A stretch of 64,000 nt of DNA from Ornithodoros turicata. Its lineage: Eukaryota > Arthropoda > Arachnida > Ixodida > Argasidae. Positions within the stretch are counted from its first letter, which is position 1; every line of letters starts with the position of its first letter. Under the pieces are notes generated by a model, which ran no database searches, was not told the DNA's origin, and worked only from the letters and a program-made list of their open reading frames with translations. Below, piece after piece: positions 11,667 to 24,217 of the stretch. The stretch spans positions 124,758,123 through 124,822,122 of the forward strand of contig NC_088202.1 in assembly GCF_037126465.1 (NCBI RefSeq), given 5' to 3'. The position numbers and the translations under genes were made by a program.

Positions 11667-12944
11667 TCAGTCACAGCGGTATCTCAGTGGTCATTATAAG
11701 ATGAATGACGGCTGAACTGACTGATGAGTGACAGCATCTACGTGCTGATTTTCAATTACTATCGGATGCTCTTAGACTCGATGAAGGTTCGTGAAACGTC
11801 ACTGACGCAGTCGAGGGTCGTCGAAAAATGCCACTGGCTGCCTCGTCCCAGATGAGCAGCTAAGCACTGAATAAAAGCACAAAAAGAAAACTGCAACATA
11901 TTTACTGAAGAGTTATGGAACTTCAGGATAACTGTTATTGCGGTTATTACATGCCTTATTACTTGCCGTTGCACTCGTAAATTTACTCTTTTACTGTCAT
12001 CACCACGCACCGGCACGATATTGAAGCCACTCACGGTCGTACCAAAATGTACATCAAATTAGTATTTACAAAATATGAAAATTCAAAAACTACCTTTCAC
12101 TATCGCGAACATCTTTCGTCACTCGCATGCCGTTTGTCTACGGAAACTCGAAACCCACGGAACGTTTTCTCATCGTCAAAACCTCGCGCGAGACGACCAC
12201 CTGAAACGTATGAGCCGCGTACAGAGCGAGTAAGCTTACGCAGATGGACGAACGGAATGCGTGTAGCGCAACCTGCCGTGTGAGCCTCTCGGGAAGCATT
12301 GGATCGGGCAGTGCGGTTCAATGCCGTTCAATGACCATTTGTTTCAATAATCATTTGAATAGGCATGTGAGAGAGTACGTTGCGAGCTTGACCGCTGTGA
12401 AGTTGTTGAGCACAAACATAATAATTTATTTAGCATTTGTCGTTATTCACGGTCGATGGTTGTCTTTTATTCTGGTGTTATATAGCGGCATCCGCATGGT
12501 TGACCAATTTCGAGCGCGGTTCCGATGAGCGTCGGGAGCTGCAATGCGCCGATCGAGGTACTATGCATGTTGGCAATGTCCTTCTGTCAACGACAATCTC
12601 CAGGTGCTATGACTCGGTGAAATGATCGTTCACTTTCGCAGCCATTTTGTCACTGGAGCAGCAGAGCTATTTATCATTGGCGAAGGCCCCAGTCAAGTCT
12701 GAGTGACAGCGGCTTCCCGAATGAATAAACGCTGAGGACGAAGGTTAGGCGCTCACCACTAGCTGAACGTCTGTGTACTGAACGCGTAGATTTATAGTTG
12801 GACTTCGTCATGTCCTACGCAACAAAGCCAAATTGATATACAAAGATGAGTCTTTGTTTTACAATTACGGCATGGCTTACTCCTATGCATTGTGAATCAC
12901 CTCGTCCCATAATCAGTCATGTAGATGTTGTTGTTGTTGCTATG
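11667..12944. other. Intergenic sequence, no gene seen
   Basis: Overlapping short frames at 12100-12530 on both strands are of mixed composition with no recognisable domain. The CpG content is raised at about 12170-12320. No splice-supported exon was found. Confidence 0.45.
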
Positions 12945-13256
12945 CATTGTTTTGTGTGACATCCCAGAAAATCGCACCTTTATGGACATTTCTGGAATCC
13001 CCGGTCTTAGTGGACCAGTTGGTAACATGTACCACAACAGATTCAGAGGTTGCGAATTTGAACACGGTCGATACAAGAAATGTGGTGACATGGTCGACAT
13101 TGCTTAGACCCGTACAATTGAGGGAGAGGCATCACATTTGGGGTGCCGTGTACCTTTTCCATCATCATTCCCTCATCCGTTCCCAAAATGCAATGGAGCA
13201 GTGTATACTGCCACAACGGCGGTGAATCGCCTACATCATCATCATCATCTAACGTA
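12945..13256 (+). mobile_element. Non-LTR retrotransposon 3' UTR and CATCAT tail
   Basis: The segment ends in a hairpin (ACTGCC at 13207-13212 pairing with GGCGGT at 13218-13223, one wobble), then GTGAATCGCC and four CATs (CATCATCATCAT). The same order, hairpin then GTGAA/GGAAA then a C-rich word then CATCAT, closes the retrotransposon copies at 30.8 kb and 53.8 kb, which still carry reverse transcriptase C-termini. No reverse transcriptase frame remains here. The 60-codon frame at 12925-13107 begins with a Leu-rich stretch that resembles a signal peptide but lies inside this repeat. Confidence 0.5.
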
Positions 13257-13739
13257 TATATGTGTACGTATAAACGTGTATACGTGTGTGGTGTGCTGAG
13301 ATATGAGCGCGTATTTAAGAACCATCTCAAGTGCGCAAAATATCTTCAGGTGACCACGGGTCCGCCACTCTGGCGTTGCTCGTGAATATAGAGTTGTCAG
13401 GCGACGTGATGCCACAAATTATCACTATCACATACTCGAAGGTCATTCACATGGATAAAGGATAATTTAGTTCACGTATAAAGTATAAAATCCACACCTG
13501 AATTTTGGAGAGCGCAGGCTACACCGTAGAGGCCGCTGAATCTTGACCCCCTTCTAAAGCCTTTCGTCTGTCTGTGAGCATCTGCGTCCTGATTTGTGCT
13601 TTGGATAGTGAAATAAACGTAAAGGCAAATCCTATTATTATCATGACAAGAGTTGTCTCGTAACTATATACAGGTGAATATTTTGTATGGTGTTTTTATA
13701 AGAATACTCTATAGGAGATAACGAGTGCACTGTTACTCA

Positions 13740-13770
13740 CCCCCCCCCCCCCCCCCCACACACACACATA
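13740..13770. repeat. Poly-C run followed by CA repeat
   Basis: About 18 consecutive C residues are followed directly by a short CA repeat. It is one of eight C or G homopolymer tracts of at least 10 bases in the window. Confidence 0.9.
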
Positions 13771-13825
13771 TAAAGAGACTATGATGAGATGGGGCTGATG
13801 CCGGTTAGCAGGCAGGCAGACTGTG

Positions 13826-13870
13826 ACAGATAACAACTTTATTGTGAGATGATGAATGCACTGTTTCAAA
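13826..13870 (-). mobile_element. Non-LTR retrotransposon 3' tail (minus strand)
   Basis: On the - strand the sequence reads TCTCACAATAAAGTTGTTAT, the same AATAAAGTTGTT terminus as at 4552-4570. The element body upstream (higher coordinates) is not recognisable. Confidence 0.35.
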
Positions 13871-14439
13871 AATTGTCACGGAGTGTGACAATTTCCTATT
13901 GGTAATACGAAGTTGGGCTGTTACGTGATCATATACTTCAAATTTTTCTGCTGCGCTCCAGTATACATTCAGATTCAAATAAGACTCGCACGTATTCACT
14001 AAAACGTTTTTAATTACATTGATTAGTAACTTGGGAAGACTATGTTCCCCGCATTTTCGGACCTGAAATCTCGAAAATATTGACACGAGTATAAGGAAGG
14101 CTTCACGACAAGATATTGAAGATATCTTAACAATCGTTTACCCTTTCCCATTTGTGGCCTTATTGTTATTTTTTATGAACTGTATCTCATATGGTTTGTT
14201 TAGTGAAACGCCTCGCGTGAAAAGTCGCGCTGCTTTCCTTGACAGCGTCCTCTCCAAATCTCTCCCCTGTCAGATAGCACTGTATCCACAGAGAGATTCC
14301 ATTCTGAGTTCCCTCTTAGAACGTCCTGATTTTCTAATGTCCCATTGTCCTTTCTTTACACATGTCCATTCTATATAGATCTTACTCTCGATGCAGCCCT
14401 ATATCTACGCTTCCGCATTGAATGTGGGCGTTCGGTGGA

Positions 14440-14880
14440 GCTCTCCGACGATGACAGCGGGGACTTGGCAGGAAGTAAACAAACACGACGCGAGGATAGA
14501 TGAAGTCATCCGCGCGGATGGGATTCGGAACTCGGGCGTCTGCAGACACGGGGCCGAGGCTCGGACTGACAGCACAGGTCCGGTCTCCTTCCGGCGGCGA
14601 CCGCCCGCGTCAAGTCGACCGCAACGGAGGGAAACTCCCGCAACGTGAATGAAAGGCGACGGGGAGGAGGACGACGACGCGGGGAGATGTGTCAGCGCTC
14701 ACAATGGCTGCCAAGCACTGGGCACGTCGAGGAAGATTAATGAGCCCGGTGGCCCGGGCCCTTGCTCGCCGGCAGCCTTGCCGTCGGCCCTGAACCTCCT
14801 GCTGTTGTCGCAGCGGAAGCGTCCCCCACACCCACCCACCCCTGCTTTTGCTGCTGGTCCCTGCGGTCGTTCTTTGGAGT
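14440..14880. other. CpG-rich island-like segment with a 29-codon ORF
   Basis: The segment is clearly richer in G+C and CpG than its surroundings and contains many CGGCG, GGGAGG and CCGCC words. At 14704-14793 a short + strand frame starts in a good Kozak-like context (TCACAATGGCTG) and begins MAAKHWARRGRLMSP before stopping. No donor site of GTRAGT type follows it. The segment could be a promoter or first exon, a GC-rich repeat, or an unstable island; no family was recognised. Confidence 0.3.
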
Positions 14881-17800
14881 GTGTGTCTCCAGCTTTTGTT
14901 TCGGTTTATCTACTGATTGTATTTGCGTGGCTCTATGATCGATCATTCTTTGCGGACCTGATTGTGATATCTTCCGAGGAGGCTGCGTTTCTTTTTAAGC
15001 GGACTGCCTAATCTGCTCACTAGATCTTGCTGCGCCAGTTTGTCCGATCAATTGTCGTACGCTTCTCGGCAGTGCGAGAGAGGGGCACATGATGAGGGCT
15101 GTTGAAAGGGATAAAAGGTGATTCGTTTTATTTGTTTATATTTGGACCTTTGCGCACGTTTGTGTGTGGCGTACAGTGCGTGAATAGGACGCGGCTCCTG
15201 AATCGTGACTTGTAAAATTTATCTCTGTGCATGTAGCATGAGCGACTTTGTGTTTCGGAAACTGGGGAGTTCTTAACCAAATGCTCGTCCTTACTACGCG
15301 CGTAAAGCCGCGAGAATAAATGAGTGTCGACACGACTTCTGACAAAAAATTGTACGAAAACGCAATAATTGGGCGTTAGAGGCTTACGTGTTCTCGTTCG
15401 TCCATAAATGTAGTCTGCCTCGGCTATAATTCCCGTTGAACCATACTGCTTCCTCTTACGTAGTTTTTTGCACGGCTTTATTCAACCCTGCTTCCCAGCA
15501 ATGCTATCCAGGTGCTTTAATCTATGCATTACTGCGTCTCTGTTCGGAATATTGGCGTATCCCAACGTGTGGTTTCTGCTCGAATCTTTGTAGCAATCAC
15601 CGTCGTCTAAGAATGTGCACAAAATTCATGTGCACATGAACGCTTGTTTCTTCTATGATTTTTCTCCATCTTCCCTTTTCGTACTTCCACGTATCGGCCT
15701 TTTTTTTCCCTAACGGGAGGAATTTTAAGCCAGAGGGTCGACCGCCATACCCTCTTCTTAGAACACGCTAATATTTCATGTTCCCTACGAGACGGGCAGA
15801 TGGCTAATAGCTGCGCCTCGCGATGCTTCGCCAAAGTTCCATCGAAGTCGTTAATGGTTCTTTGTATCCCAATAATTAGGCACGCGTCAAATTTGTCGAA
15901 ACTTAAGCCACAAGAACGGCGATAGCAACAAGCGTCAGACCAGCGTGATATGACTGATGAAGGATCGAACTCATTAAGAGATCTCCCCACATGGTTGGAG
16001 ACGGAAAGAGTTATGCCGGGGGGGGGGGGGGGGAACAGCGGGGAGTGAGATGGGACCTCACGAAGGTAGAGTTCAAAGTGGTACTAAAGTTCTCCAAACG
16101 GCCCACAAGAATAACGATACCAGCGCGCACATGTACAAAGCAGTCCTTTTTTCGGCTCGGCCACAGCGAAAGTAGTTGTTGACGCTCCGGTCCCGAGTTC
16201 TTTCACGATGTTCTCCCGGCTTCGGGGTTCTGTGTGGAAGTCATCCGTCTTCGGGGAGAATCTGACCTGGGAAGCTGCCGCACCTGGAACTTCTGCTGCG
16301 AGCGAGTCAGTTTGCTTTCGACTTTTGAATTGCGTAGTCCTGTGGCCTTTTCCATACAGGCGCCGAGTCTCTGGGTGTGTAGTGTGTTAGCAGAGATCAC
16401 GTTGCGGATTTCCTTATTCGCTTGTGCGGGGTAATGAGGTAAGTGTTCTGTTTCGCCTTATATTTGCTGTGTTGTTAAGAACGAAGCGTTGAGTGACTAT
16501 ATAGCGACGGGAAGCTTTTCAGACATATGATGTTTATGAGCAGTTCGCCTGCGTACCAAAATGATGTGAAATGTAATGAAAGTGCCCACGACTGTAGAAT
16601 GACCTTAAATACGGCGTATACTTCGCTTTGAACGCTATATAACAACTGCAACTCCACGTACTCAATGGATCTAATCTTAATACCACAGTGGCTATTGCAT
16701 TAAATGTGACACACATGGAAATTTCATTCGGCGTACCCTTAAAAATTGTTTAGCTTTTGTGCTAATGCAGGCAAAAATATTCAGTGACATAGTGATATTT
16801 CCATGCTTTCGTCCGCTCCGATACTGTAATCATATGTGCTAATATTTACCATCAAGTGTTTGCTCCCATTGCTGACATTATCTGGCCATGTCATGCGAAG
16901 GACATCATCATTCATTCATCATCTCATCGTCTTGTCATTTAATATCTTAAACTAACCAGTGTGCCCTGAGGTGTACCGAGCTACAAATTAAATGACAAAT
17001 TTGCTCACTGATTTGCTCACAAATTTGGTTGTTGTTGCTCCCACTCGTCGATTTTATTTTTCTTCATTCATTCCCTTTACACACTTGTATTTACTTTCCT
17101 CTTTACTTTCGGTTATCCTTTTCCTTAATTTCATATGACACTTCTATTGCACAAAAATGAGGTGCCATTGCGCTTGTGTGAAGTGCGCCTGGGAAATGGA
17201 TGAGACACGCAAGCTGATCGTACGACCCCGTCGTTGGCTTGGGTAGCCATTCTTCTCAGGGTCATGAGTTATAAGTGACCTCCCGTTTTTTTCTTAGTAT
17301 ATAGTAAACAGTGCTTTGAAACTGAAAGAAGTACCGGCTAGGCGTAGTCCTTGTACTAGTTAAGACTATGCGATTCCGAAATATAGCTCCGTTGTGGCGT
17401 CTATGTGCAGGGGCGTACAGTGGGGTGCATTGGAAGACTTCGTCACCTATATCGGGAACCCATACGTGCGCAAGAGGTGCAGTGAGCCGCGATCGGAAGA
17501 TGCTTCAGATAAGGTTTGTTCACGTGATCCACAACTCACGAAGAGCTGGTAAGGTGAAAGGTTCACTTGTAGTTACTCAATTTCTGATAAAGGTCGCGAC
17601 CTCGGCAGATAAAGATTTCATGGACGGCATGCATCGATAGAGGTTCTAACCCGAAAACGCTGCGTATTCATGCAGGAAAATCTGGTGCTGGCATAATTAA
17701 TTTACAAGGTTGTGGGAACTACAGAATATACGGAAATCATGCATGCATAGGAGCAAGGTTAGTAATCATGTTCACGAAACGGGGTGATGCGCGCGATCAT

Positions 17801-17929
17801 ATCAGACATTACTTGGAAACTGCCCGAGCCACACATCCACATAAGGACCATTTAACGGTAACGTTTTTGTCGTCCGTTTGCTTCATTAATAGAACCTAAG
17901 GGTAATCGAGGCTGGTAGGTTCCAATGAG
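14881..17929. other. Intergenic sequence, no gene seen
   Basis: A poly-G run of 16 lies at 16018-16033. CATCATTCATTC words near 16905-16940 may be a retrotransposon tail. The 127-codon frame on the - strand at 15607-15990 and the frames near 16203-16434 show no domain. Nothing else stands out. Confidence 0.45.
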
Positions 17930-18815
17930 CAGAGTTGTGCCTAACTTGTTACAAGTAACTCGTTACTTGGTAACGGTTACTTTTTTTGGTAACGAAGTAA
18001 CGATTCAATTACTTTTTAAAATATGGTAATAGTAACGGAATCAGTTACAAAAATTGGTATCTCGTTACTGGCGTTACTCGTTCCTTTTCTTCAGCACGGG
18101 GGAGCACATTTCGGCGCTCCGTGTGGCGCAATGCGTGCAAATCTGACCTGCGTGACCCACGACCACGTGTGACTCAAAGTATTATTGCAATCCCTCGCTG
18201 GATGTGTTGTTGTAGTTTCTCTTGTTTCCGTAATCTCTGACCATCACTCCTTCCCAAGAATGGGCACCAATTGTGCATTGACTACGAACGTTTCGACTTC
18301 TAGAATTTTCTTGTCTTTGCTGAGCTTCTGAGCGCCCTAAATTATGACGCAGCCCCTCGTCTGTTTTCGGGAACCGTTGGTGATCGGTGGCACGAATACC
18401 GGTGTCTTTTCTTGTGTTCTCATAGTCTCCAACCACCCCCACTTCGGAAAGAAGGAAGGGTCCAAGCAAGCTGATATAGACTCATGGTAAGGGGCCGTGA
18501 GACACGGAACACGAAGGACGGACGACAAATTATCAGACTCAGCAATAGGTTTATTACAATGACCCATACCTAAGACGCGACGCAGAGGGGCAACAAGGCA
18601 AAACTAAGGGTCACTAATCACGTTGCCACATGTGGCGACATGTTTGTTGGCTCCTTTAACTATGCGGCGGTAACGTAAAAGTAACTCGTTACCTGTGAGT
18701 AACGAGAACTCGTTACTTTTGTATGTCGGTAACGAGTGACGTATTTAGTTACTTTTTCCTGAAGTAACGGGTAACGGTATTTAGTTCCTTTCTTTTGGTA
18801 ACGGGCACAAGTCTG
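17930..18815. mobile_element. hAT DNA transposon, non-autonomous, with 8-bp target duplication
   Basis: The element starts CAGAGTTGTGCC and ends GGCACAAGTCTG; the two ends agree as inverted repeats at 11 of 12 positions. It is flanked by perfect direct repeats CCAATGAG at 17922-17929 and 18816-18823, the 8-bp target duplication typical of hAT insertions. The outer ~150 bases on each side are dense with GTAACG, CGTTAC or AGTAAC words in both orientations, probably transposase-binding sites. The interior carries no transposase motif, so it would depend on an autonomous relative. The intact duplication and good termini suggest a fairly recent insertion. Confidence 0.88.
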
Positions 18816-21800
18816 CCAATGAGTCCGTTATGGCTCCTTGAAAAACGCTGGCGCCAAAAACGTTAGTGTGAAACCGGTCTAGGGCTGACGACAGAATTCC
18901 TGAAGTGCATCAGCAAGGAATCCCGAAATACGATTAACAACATCAACTTTGGGGTGATGAAAGGAAAGGATGGTTAAGAAGCAAGCGAACTGGTGATATA
19001 CTGATGCATTATGATAGCCCCGAGACTAAAGAATACGGAAACGGGAAACACACACAAGGTGTGATGGTTGGGTTGTTTCTTCGCTAGAGAGGCGATACCA
19101 CTCTGCCCCACTGCTCGCTGTAATTCAATGAAAGTATATAGTGCCTATAATGCCTATATAATATATATAGCCTCACAGTGAGAGACCAAAATCCTACGTT
19201 GTCCAAAAACGTTAGTGCTACTTTTTGGGCAGAACGTTGGTGCAATGGGCTGGATTTGAACATATGCCACACCATAAACCACCCTATAAACTCCACTGCA
19301 TAACATCCAGACCAGTAAAACTCACTCAGAATAATGTCACATTGACATCTAATCCGTTGGCAATGTGTGGCGTACGCCACTCGGTTGCGCTTCACACACG
19401 TTACAAAGGCCCGTACGCACCTCAATCTCAGAAAATGAAAAGACACTAGGGTTAGCCTCAGCGCGGTGTATTCGGATCAAGGAACGGCAGTTGAGCAAGA
19501 GGTAGCAGCAGTGCATGGTACTTCCACTAGTTACACGAGTATGGTTATGGACAGGAATGTTTGGCCCTAATGCACCATAGGAACACTTGTGAGCGAACGG
19601 ACGAAGTTGCAGCGTTAAGAAAAAGAACAGTGCCTCGCGCTTCGAACATGCAGATCAGAAGAAAAAAAGAATTGAAAAAGAAGAAGTAAAGATGACGGAG
19701 TAAGTACTTTCGTGAGTAAGCACACGTTCATCTTCGGCACATAAGCGTTTTGAAACTACAGGACGTATCTTTTTTTTTTAATCCTTTACAGATTGTTTAC
19801 AACAAAACTATCAGAGCTCCCTAGATGTGGCTTTCGCAGTTAGATTATGAGGTCAGGCGGGCAACCTGTCGGAAAGCGTATGCAACTACTAGGCATTATT
19901 AGATTGCCTCGAATTCATTAATTAACTTAGTAATTAGATGTCCTCGAGATAGCAGAATTCGAGTCAGCCATTATTTAAGTCCACCCTCTTTCTTAAATAT
20001 CCTGGAATGAGCACGCACTTTGAAGCATAAATCGTCAAATTTTGCTATGCAAATGAGCCCAAACTAAAACCACGCACTTCTCGAGCGGAAATAGAGGGAA
20101 AGAGCATGTGTTTTGCAATGATCGAGCTGATTGGAATAAACGCCTGATCCGTTGGTCAGATAGCTCGCTTTCTATTACAGATAAGCCGAAAGCCATGTCG
20201 TTTCTGCCCCCAACAAGTGCGTAGTTCTGGTTTCGGCTCAATTGCATATTATAATGTGTCGATTTATATCTCGAAGTATGCGCTTGATTCAGGATATTTC
20301 TTTTTAACAAGAAGGGTGCGTTCAAATAACGATTGCCTCCAATCTTGCTGTCTCACATTTTCCCGAAAACGTTTAATTGAAACTTAAATAATTAATTTTA
20401 GATGACCAGTTGTTCCGTAGTTACGTGCGCTTCCCCACAGGATATCCGCCTGATCGCATAACCAGCCCGCAAAAATCGCATCAGTGCTGCTTTAAAAAAA
20501 TGCTATCGCAGCTTTAAAAAAAAAAAAACTATAAATGATGAAGAAGCATAAGGGCACTAGAAGAGCCGCATACGGTTCAGCTCTGAAGTGCAGAGTGGTT
20601 CAGAAGAAATGGACCTATCGGGTTCTTGCGGTAATTCAACAGTTGACAATCCGAAGATCTCGCAGAGTGCATTTCGATCATTTCTGTATTGTTCTCAGAG
20701 AACAAGATAGAAATATCTCAGAGTTCTCAGAGTTCTTGCGGAGACTCTCGGCAGAGGATGTGTTGACGCATCGAATTGATATTGACTCTCTCCGACAAAA
20801 CTTGGTCGCAGGTGCGCAAATCTTCCCTCCCGTATCAGCATTTACTTCTCAGCACTATCAAGCAACAATCTTCCAGGTTATTTTTATTTATGTGATGACA
20901 TTTATGGATGAGAAGGGAGCCTAATAATGGAAACTTGATTACCGTATCACCCTCAACAGCCACATTGATAGATCATTAACACCGCATCAGCGTGCGGCCC
21001 GCAGTAATAAACCTGTCGTTGATATTGCAACACTCCGCAAACGCGCAAGGCGATGCTGAACATCAATCCGTACATGCCATTCAAAAGTTGAACCGCCGCT
21101 TTAAAAACAGTGGCCCTAAATTTTTTTTAACACTGTTCGCGCGGTGCGATATCTTTCTCGCTGTTTCGCAATAACGTATCAGACTCTCGTTCGCAGACAG
21201 TTGGGAGCGCTCGATATTGAAAGCGAGCGCAATTCGAGCTTGGTTGGAAGTTTGCGTGAGAATCAGACAATGCACAGCGGTCGCGTACACAATGCCACAG
21301 GGGTCCCCTCCCCGAACCTCTCTGGCGGACGAGCATGTTGGGAAAAGCTGAGCGTAATAATAGTGGAGCGTGCGATGGGTGTGGCGCTCGAGTTGGAACC
21401 GGGACTGGTCGGTGTTTGGGTCGAGCTGTGTCTGTGGAGGGGCTGGACGTTCTTCTTCCCCCGTCGCTTCCCGTATTTGTTAGGCCTAGTCGGAAAGAAG
21501 CGGAGAAAATGGATGGATTCGGGGGAGAAATGCGCTCTTGATTGGGTGTATTCGCAGCTGTTGCAACTCCCCGGCGCCGTGGTTCCCGCTCTCCTCTTCT
21601 GGGGCTCTTGTCCCGCGCTAAAACGTGCTGCTCATACGCGCTGTTTCAGCGTAACAGATACGAATGCGGTGTCAGTGATTGTTGGCCTTCTTCGGGCGAG
21701 CTTTAGGATGTGATATTAGGGTGCGAATACGAGAAGCGGGAAGTTGTACAATGCGGGCAGTAACTTAAAAGGAAGTGAAAATATGAAAAGTGGAGTGTCT

Positions 21801-21821
21801 GACAGATATCTGAAGACTTAG
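18816..21821. other. Intergenic sequence, no gene seen
   Basis: Frames at 20535-20924 (129 codons, +) and 21144-21713 (189 codons, +) are the longest here. I find no domain, signal peptide or splice-consistent boundary in them, and opposite-strand frames overlap the second. The AT-rich 19905-19945 holds several TTAATTA-type words. Confidence 0.4.
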
Positions 21822-22020
21822 CGCAGATTTTCATGCAGATGCATGAATTTTTTTTTTCTCGACATGGTTTCGTATCTGGACGATGAAAAAACACTTTCGG
21901 TCTTGGTTTGGACCGACCAGGAGGGTTCTATATGGCGCATATAAATGCGTGGTTTGCACGGTGTGGCATATTTCGCATGAAAGTGCATGAAAAGGGCATA
22001 TTTTGCCATATTTTCAGGTG
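21822..22020. mobile_element. hAT-like end with GCATAT/ATGCAT words
   Basis: CAGGAGGGTTCTATATGGCG at about 21919 has the form of a hAT left end. It is followed by GCATATAAATGCG, GGCATATTTCGCATG, GTGCATG and GGCATATTTTGCC. On its other side, GCAGATGCATGAAT repeats the same word. No matching opposite terminus or target duplication was found, so this is a solitary or scrambled end. Confidence 0.35.
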
Positions 22021-22261
22021 CGTGAGCTTACTTCTTTTTTCATGAATGGTTTTGCTGGTTTCGGGGCCGCGTTGGGTCGTCTTTCGCGAAAATTCTGGTT
22101 CGAATAGAATATTTTCTATGTTCCGGTGGGGTGAGGTGCGGTGTTCAGCCCTACTGCTCCATCTTCCACTGCCGATGGGCCGTACTTCACCTTCGCCACA
22201 TTACCATCTCGAAGACGGGTGGCTTTCGCATTTTAGTCGGCATGATGCAGTGCCAAACGCA

Positions 22262-22406
22262 AAGCCATGACGAAACAACCCTGAGCATGGTCAACACTAT
22301 AAGTTGATAAGAAAATTTAAAAAATATGGACAACACGAAAAAACACGAACATATACATGTACGTGTTTTTCATGTTGCCCATGCTCACGCTTGTTTCGTC
22401 ATGGGT
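22262..22406. repeat. Imperfect foldback, ~145 bp
   Basis: CCATGACGAAACAA..CTGAGCATGG (left) pairs with CCATGCTCACGCTTGTTTCGTCATGG (right). Inner arms CAACACGAAAAAACACG and CGTGTTTTTCATGTTG pair again around ACATATACATGT. The left arm carries an extra A/T-rich insertion of about 40 bases, so the foldback is asymmetric. It is probably a decayed MITE or the palindromic end of a larger element. Confidence 0.6.
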
Positions 22407-23534
22407 TTCGTCCAGCAGCTGCAGCCTGCGTTTACGCTATTTTATCAATCACGAACTCAAAGCCTTGAGGTCCATCATTTATATATGTGGCTCAAGTATT
22501 CTTTGTTGTGTGCTGCAGAACGAAGGCGGCTTTATTTTACCATGTTGTCCCTAATAAAATACTCTCTTTAGAAAATATTTCGGGAGTTTTTAGTGCATAT
22601 TTATCCGCGCTCTACTTATATATAGGTAACCGCGAAATTGACGTAATGGAAATAATACTTCCAGTAAACAGAGTAAGAGATTTTGATTGAATAAATTGAC
22701 CCCCTTCACTATTGAACGTATTGAGCGTTTATTTCACACGACACCAATGAACATTCAACGTTAACGGGCAGAGGCAGAAAAATATGAAATTTTATATCAG
22801 TCAAAGCGTTCCATGTGTGTGTATATGTATGCTCGTACTGTTCAATAAATTTTCTCATAAGGGAGACGTACAACTTGTTTATCATCTACCATAATAAATA
22901 GCCTTGGACACAAAATTTATTTTATCTCTCTCTCAGCTTAGCCAACGCTTCTCGAAGGATTGTTCTGCAAGTATTGGACGGTACTATAGAGCATTCTTCC
23001 GAGACTGTAGAATTGAACTATGAATTTGTACTTCCCTGAAATAAGATATTGTATAGTAAAGGCGTTCTTCCGCTCTCATATAGCGTTCTGCGCGAACAGA
23101 TATATGGAAAAGGGGGAACGGAGGAAGGGAAACGTGGCTAGTCGATGTCTTATATTGAGCAATCGATCACTTGATATCGAGTGAGCAGGCTGCAACAGTG
23201 GCTCCATCAAAACGTACTCGGCGAGGATTGAGTCGACGACATATACAGAGAAGGGTTTGGATGGCTTTGTGTTTAGAAGGAATCGTAGATTCACACTGAG
23301 TCGATCTATGGGCAACTTGATCAATGTTTCTGGCACACCTGTGAGTGTATAGAGCAATCAACTGATTTTCGTTCTTCTGCATATTTTGTCATTCTCGTTG
23401 TTCTGGGCTATTATCATTGAAAAAAACAACAATATTTTAATTATGATGATTGGAGAATTTCATGGCCAGGGGCGAAACCCTGCATTATTGCTGACGGTAT
23501 AATGTGGTGAAATATATGTATGTATAATATATAA

Positions 23535-23538
<4 letters not shown>

Positions 23539-23581
<43 letters not shown>
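23539..23581. repeat. TA microsatellite with CA end
   Basis: About 18 TA units are followed by ACACACA. This is the first of the TA tracts of this kind found at intervals between 23.5 and 25.9 kb, around the satellite arrays. Confidence 0.95.
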
Positions 23582-23755
23582 TTGGTGAATGGGGTTCGGA
23601 CGACCGCGAATATATGTAGCTGAAAGACGAAGACAGTGCCACTGTCGAAACGTCGACAACCCTTTTAGCATTCCAAGTATCTTAAATGTAAATAAATTAT
23701 CCCTTTTTTCTTACTTCCCGTACCTTCGTAGTCTGTGTTTCAATTTTCATTTCAG

Positions 23756-23756
<1 letters not shown>

Positions 23757-23786
<30 letters not shown>

Positions 23787-24217
23787 AATATAAAAATGAG
23801 CAAATGCTCCATGGCTGCACGTGAGGCATATGTTTACTGATCGAGCGTGCCACAATCCCAGCTGTGGACGGCCGTTTCGAGCTTCTTGGCTCTCATCGGC
23901 ACAGCGTAGGGATGTGACACGCTCTTGGGTCGGCACAAACACTGTGTCTCTGCAAGACATCAATGTCCCAGGGTGTTAGCAACACCTCTGGAGGCCGCAG
24001 TGCAAAGCCAGTAAGTACAGATACAAATATAAAAATGAGCAAATGCTCCATGGCTGCACGTGAGGCATATGTTTACTGATCGAGCGTGCCACAATCCCAG
24101 CTGTGGACGGCCGTTTCGAGCTTCTTGGCTCTCATCGGCACAGCGTAGGGATGTGACACGCTCTTGGGTAGGCATATGTTTACTGATCGAGCGTGCCACA
24201 ATCCCAGCCGTCCACAG
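23757..24217 (-). repeat. 239-bp satellite, left (inverted) arm
   Basis: After a TA tract (23757-23784) the unit ACAAATATAAAAATGAGC... starts at 23784 and again at 24023, a period of 239 bases. The second copy breaks off at about 24169 and jumps to a later part of the unit (AGGCATATGTTTACTG...). It ends at a head-to-head junction where 38-base perfect arms (24170-24207 and 24218-24255) face each other across a 10-base spacer. The orientation is opposite to the arm at 24218-24722. Frames read here are by-products, and 239 is not a multiple of three. Confidence 0.85.

Noticed and set aside
12925..13107. 60-codon frame with an N-terminal Leu run resembling a signal peptide
   Set aside because: It lies within the 3' UTR of a non-LTR retrotransposon copy and the Leu run comes from a GTT repeat.
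20535..20924. 129-codon plus-strand frame
   Set aside because: No motif or family resemblance. The start lies just after an A-rich run and no exon boundaries fit.
21144..21713. 189-codon plus-strand frame
   Set aside because: No domain, overlapped by frames on the other strand, mixed composition typical of chance.
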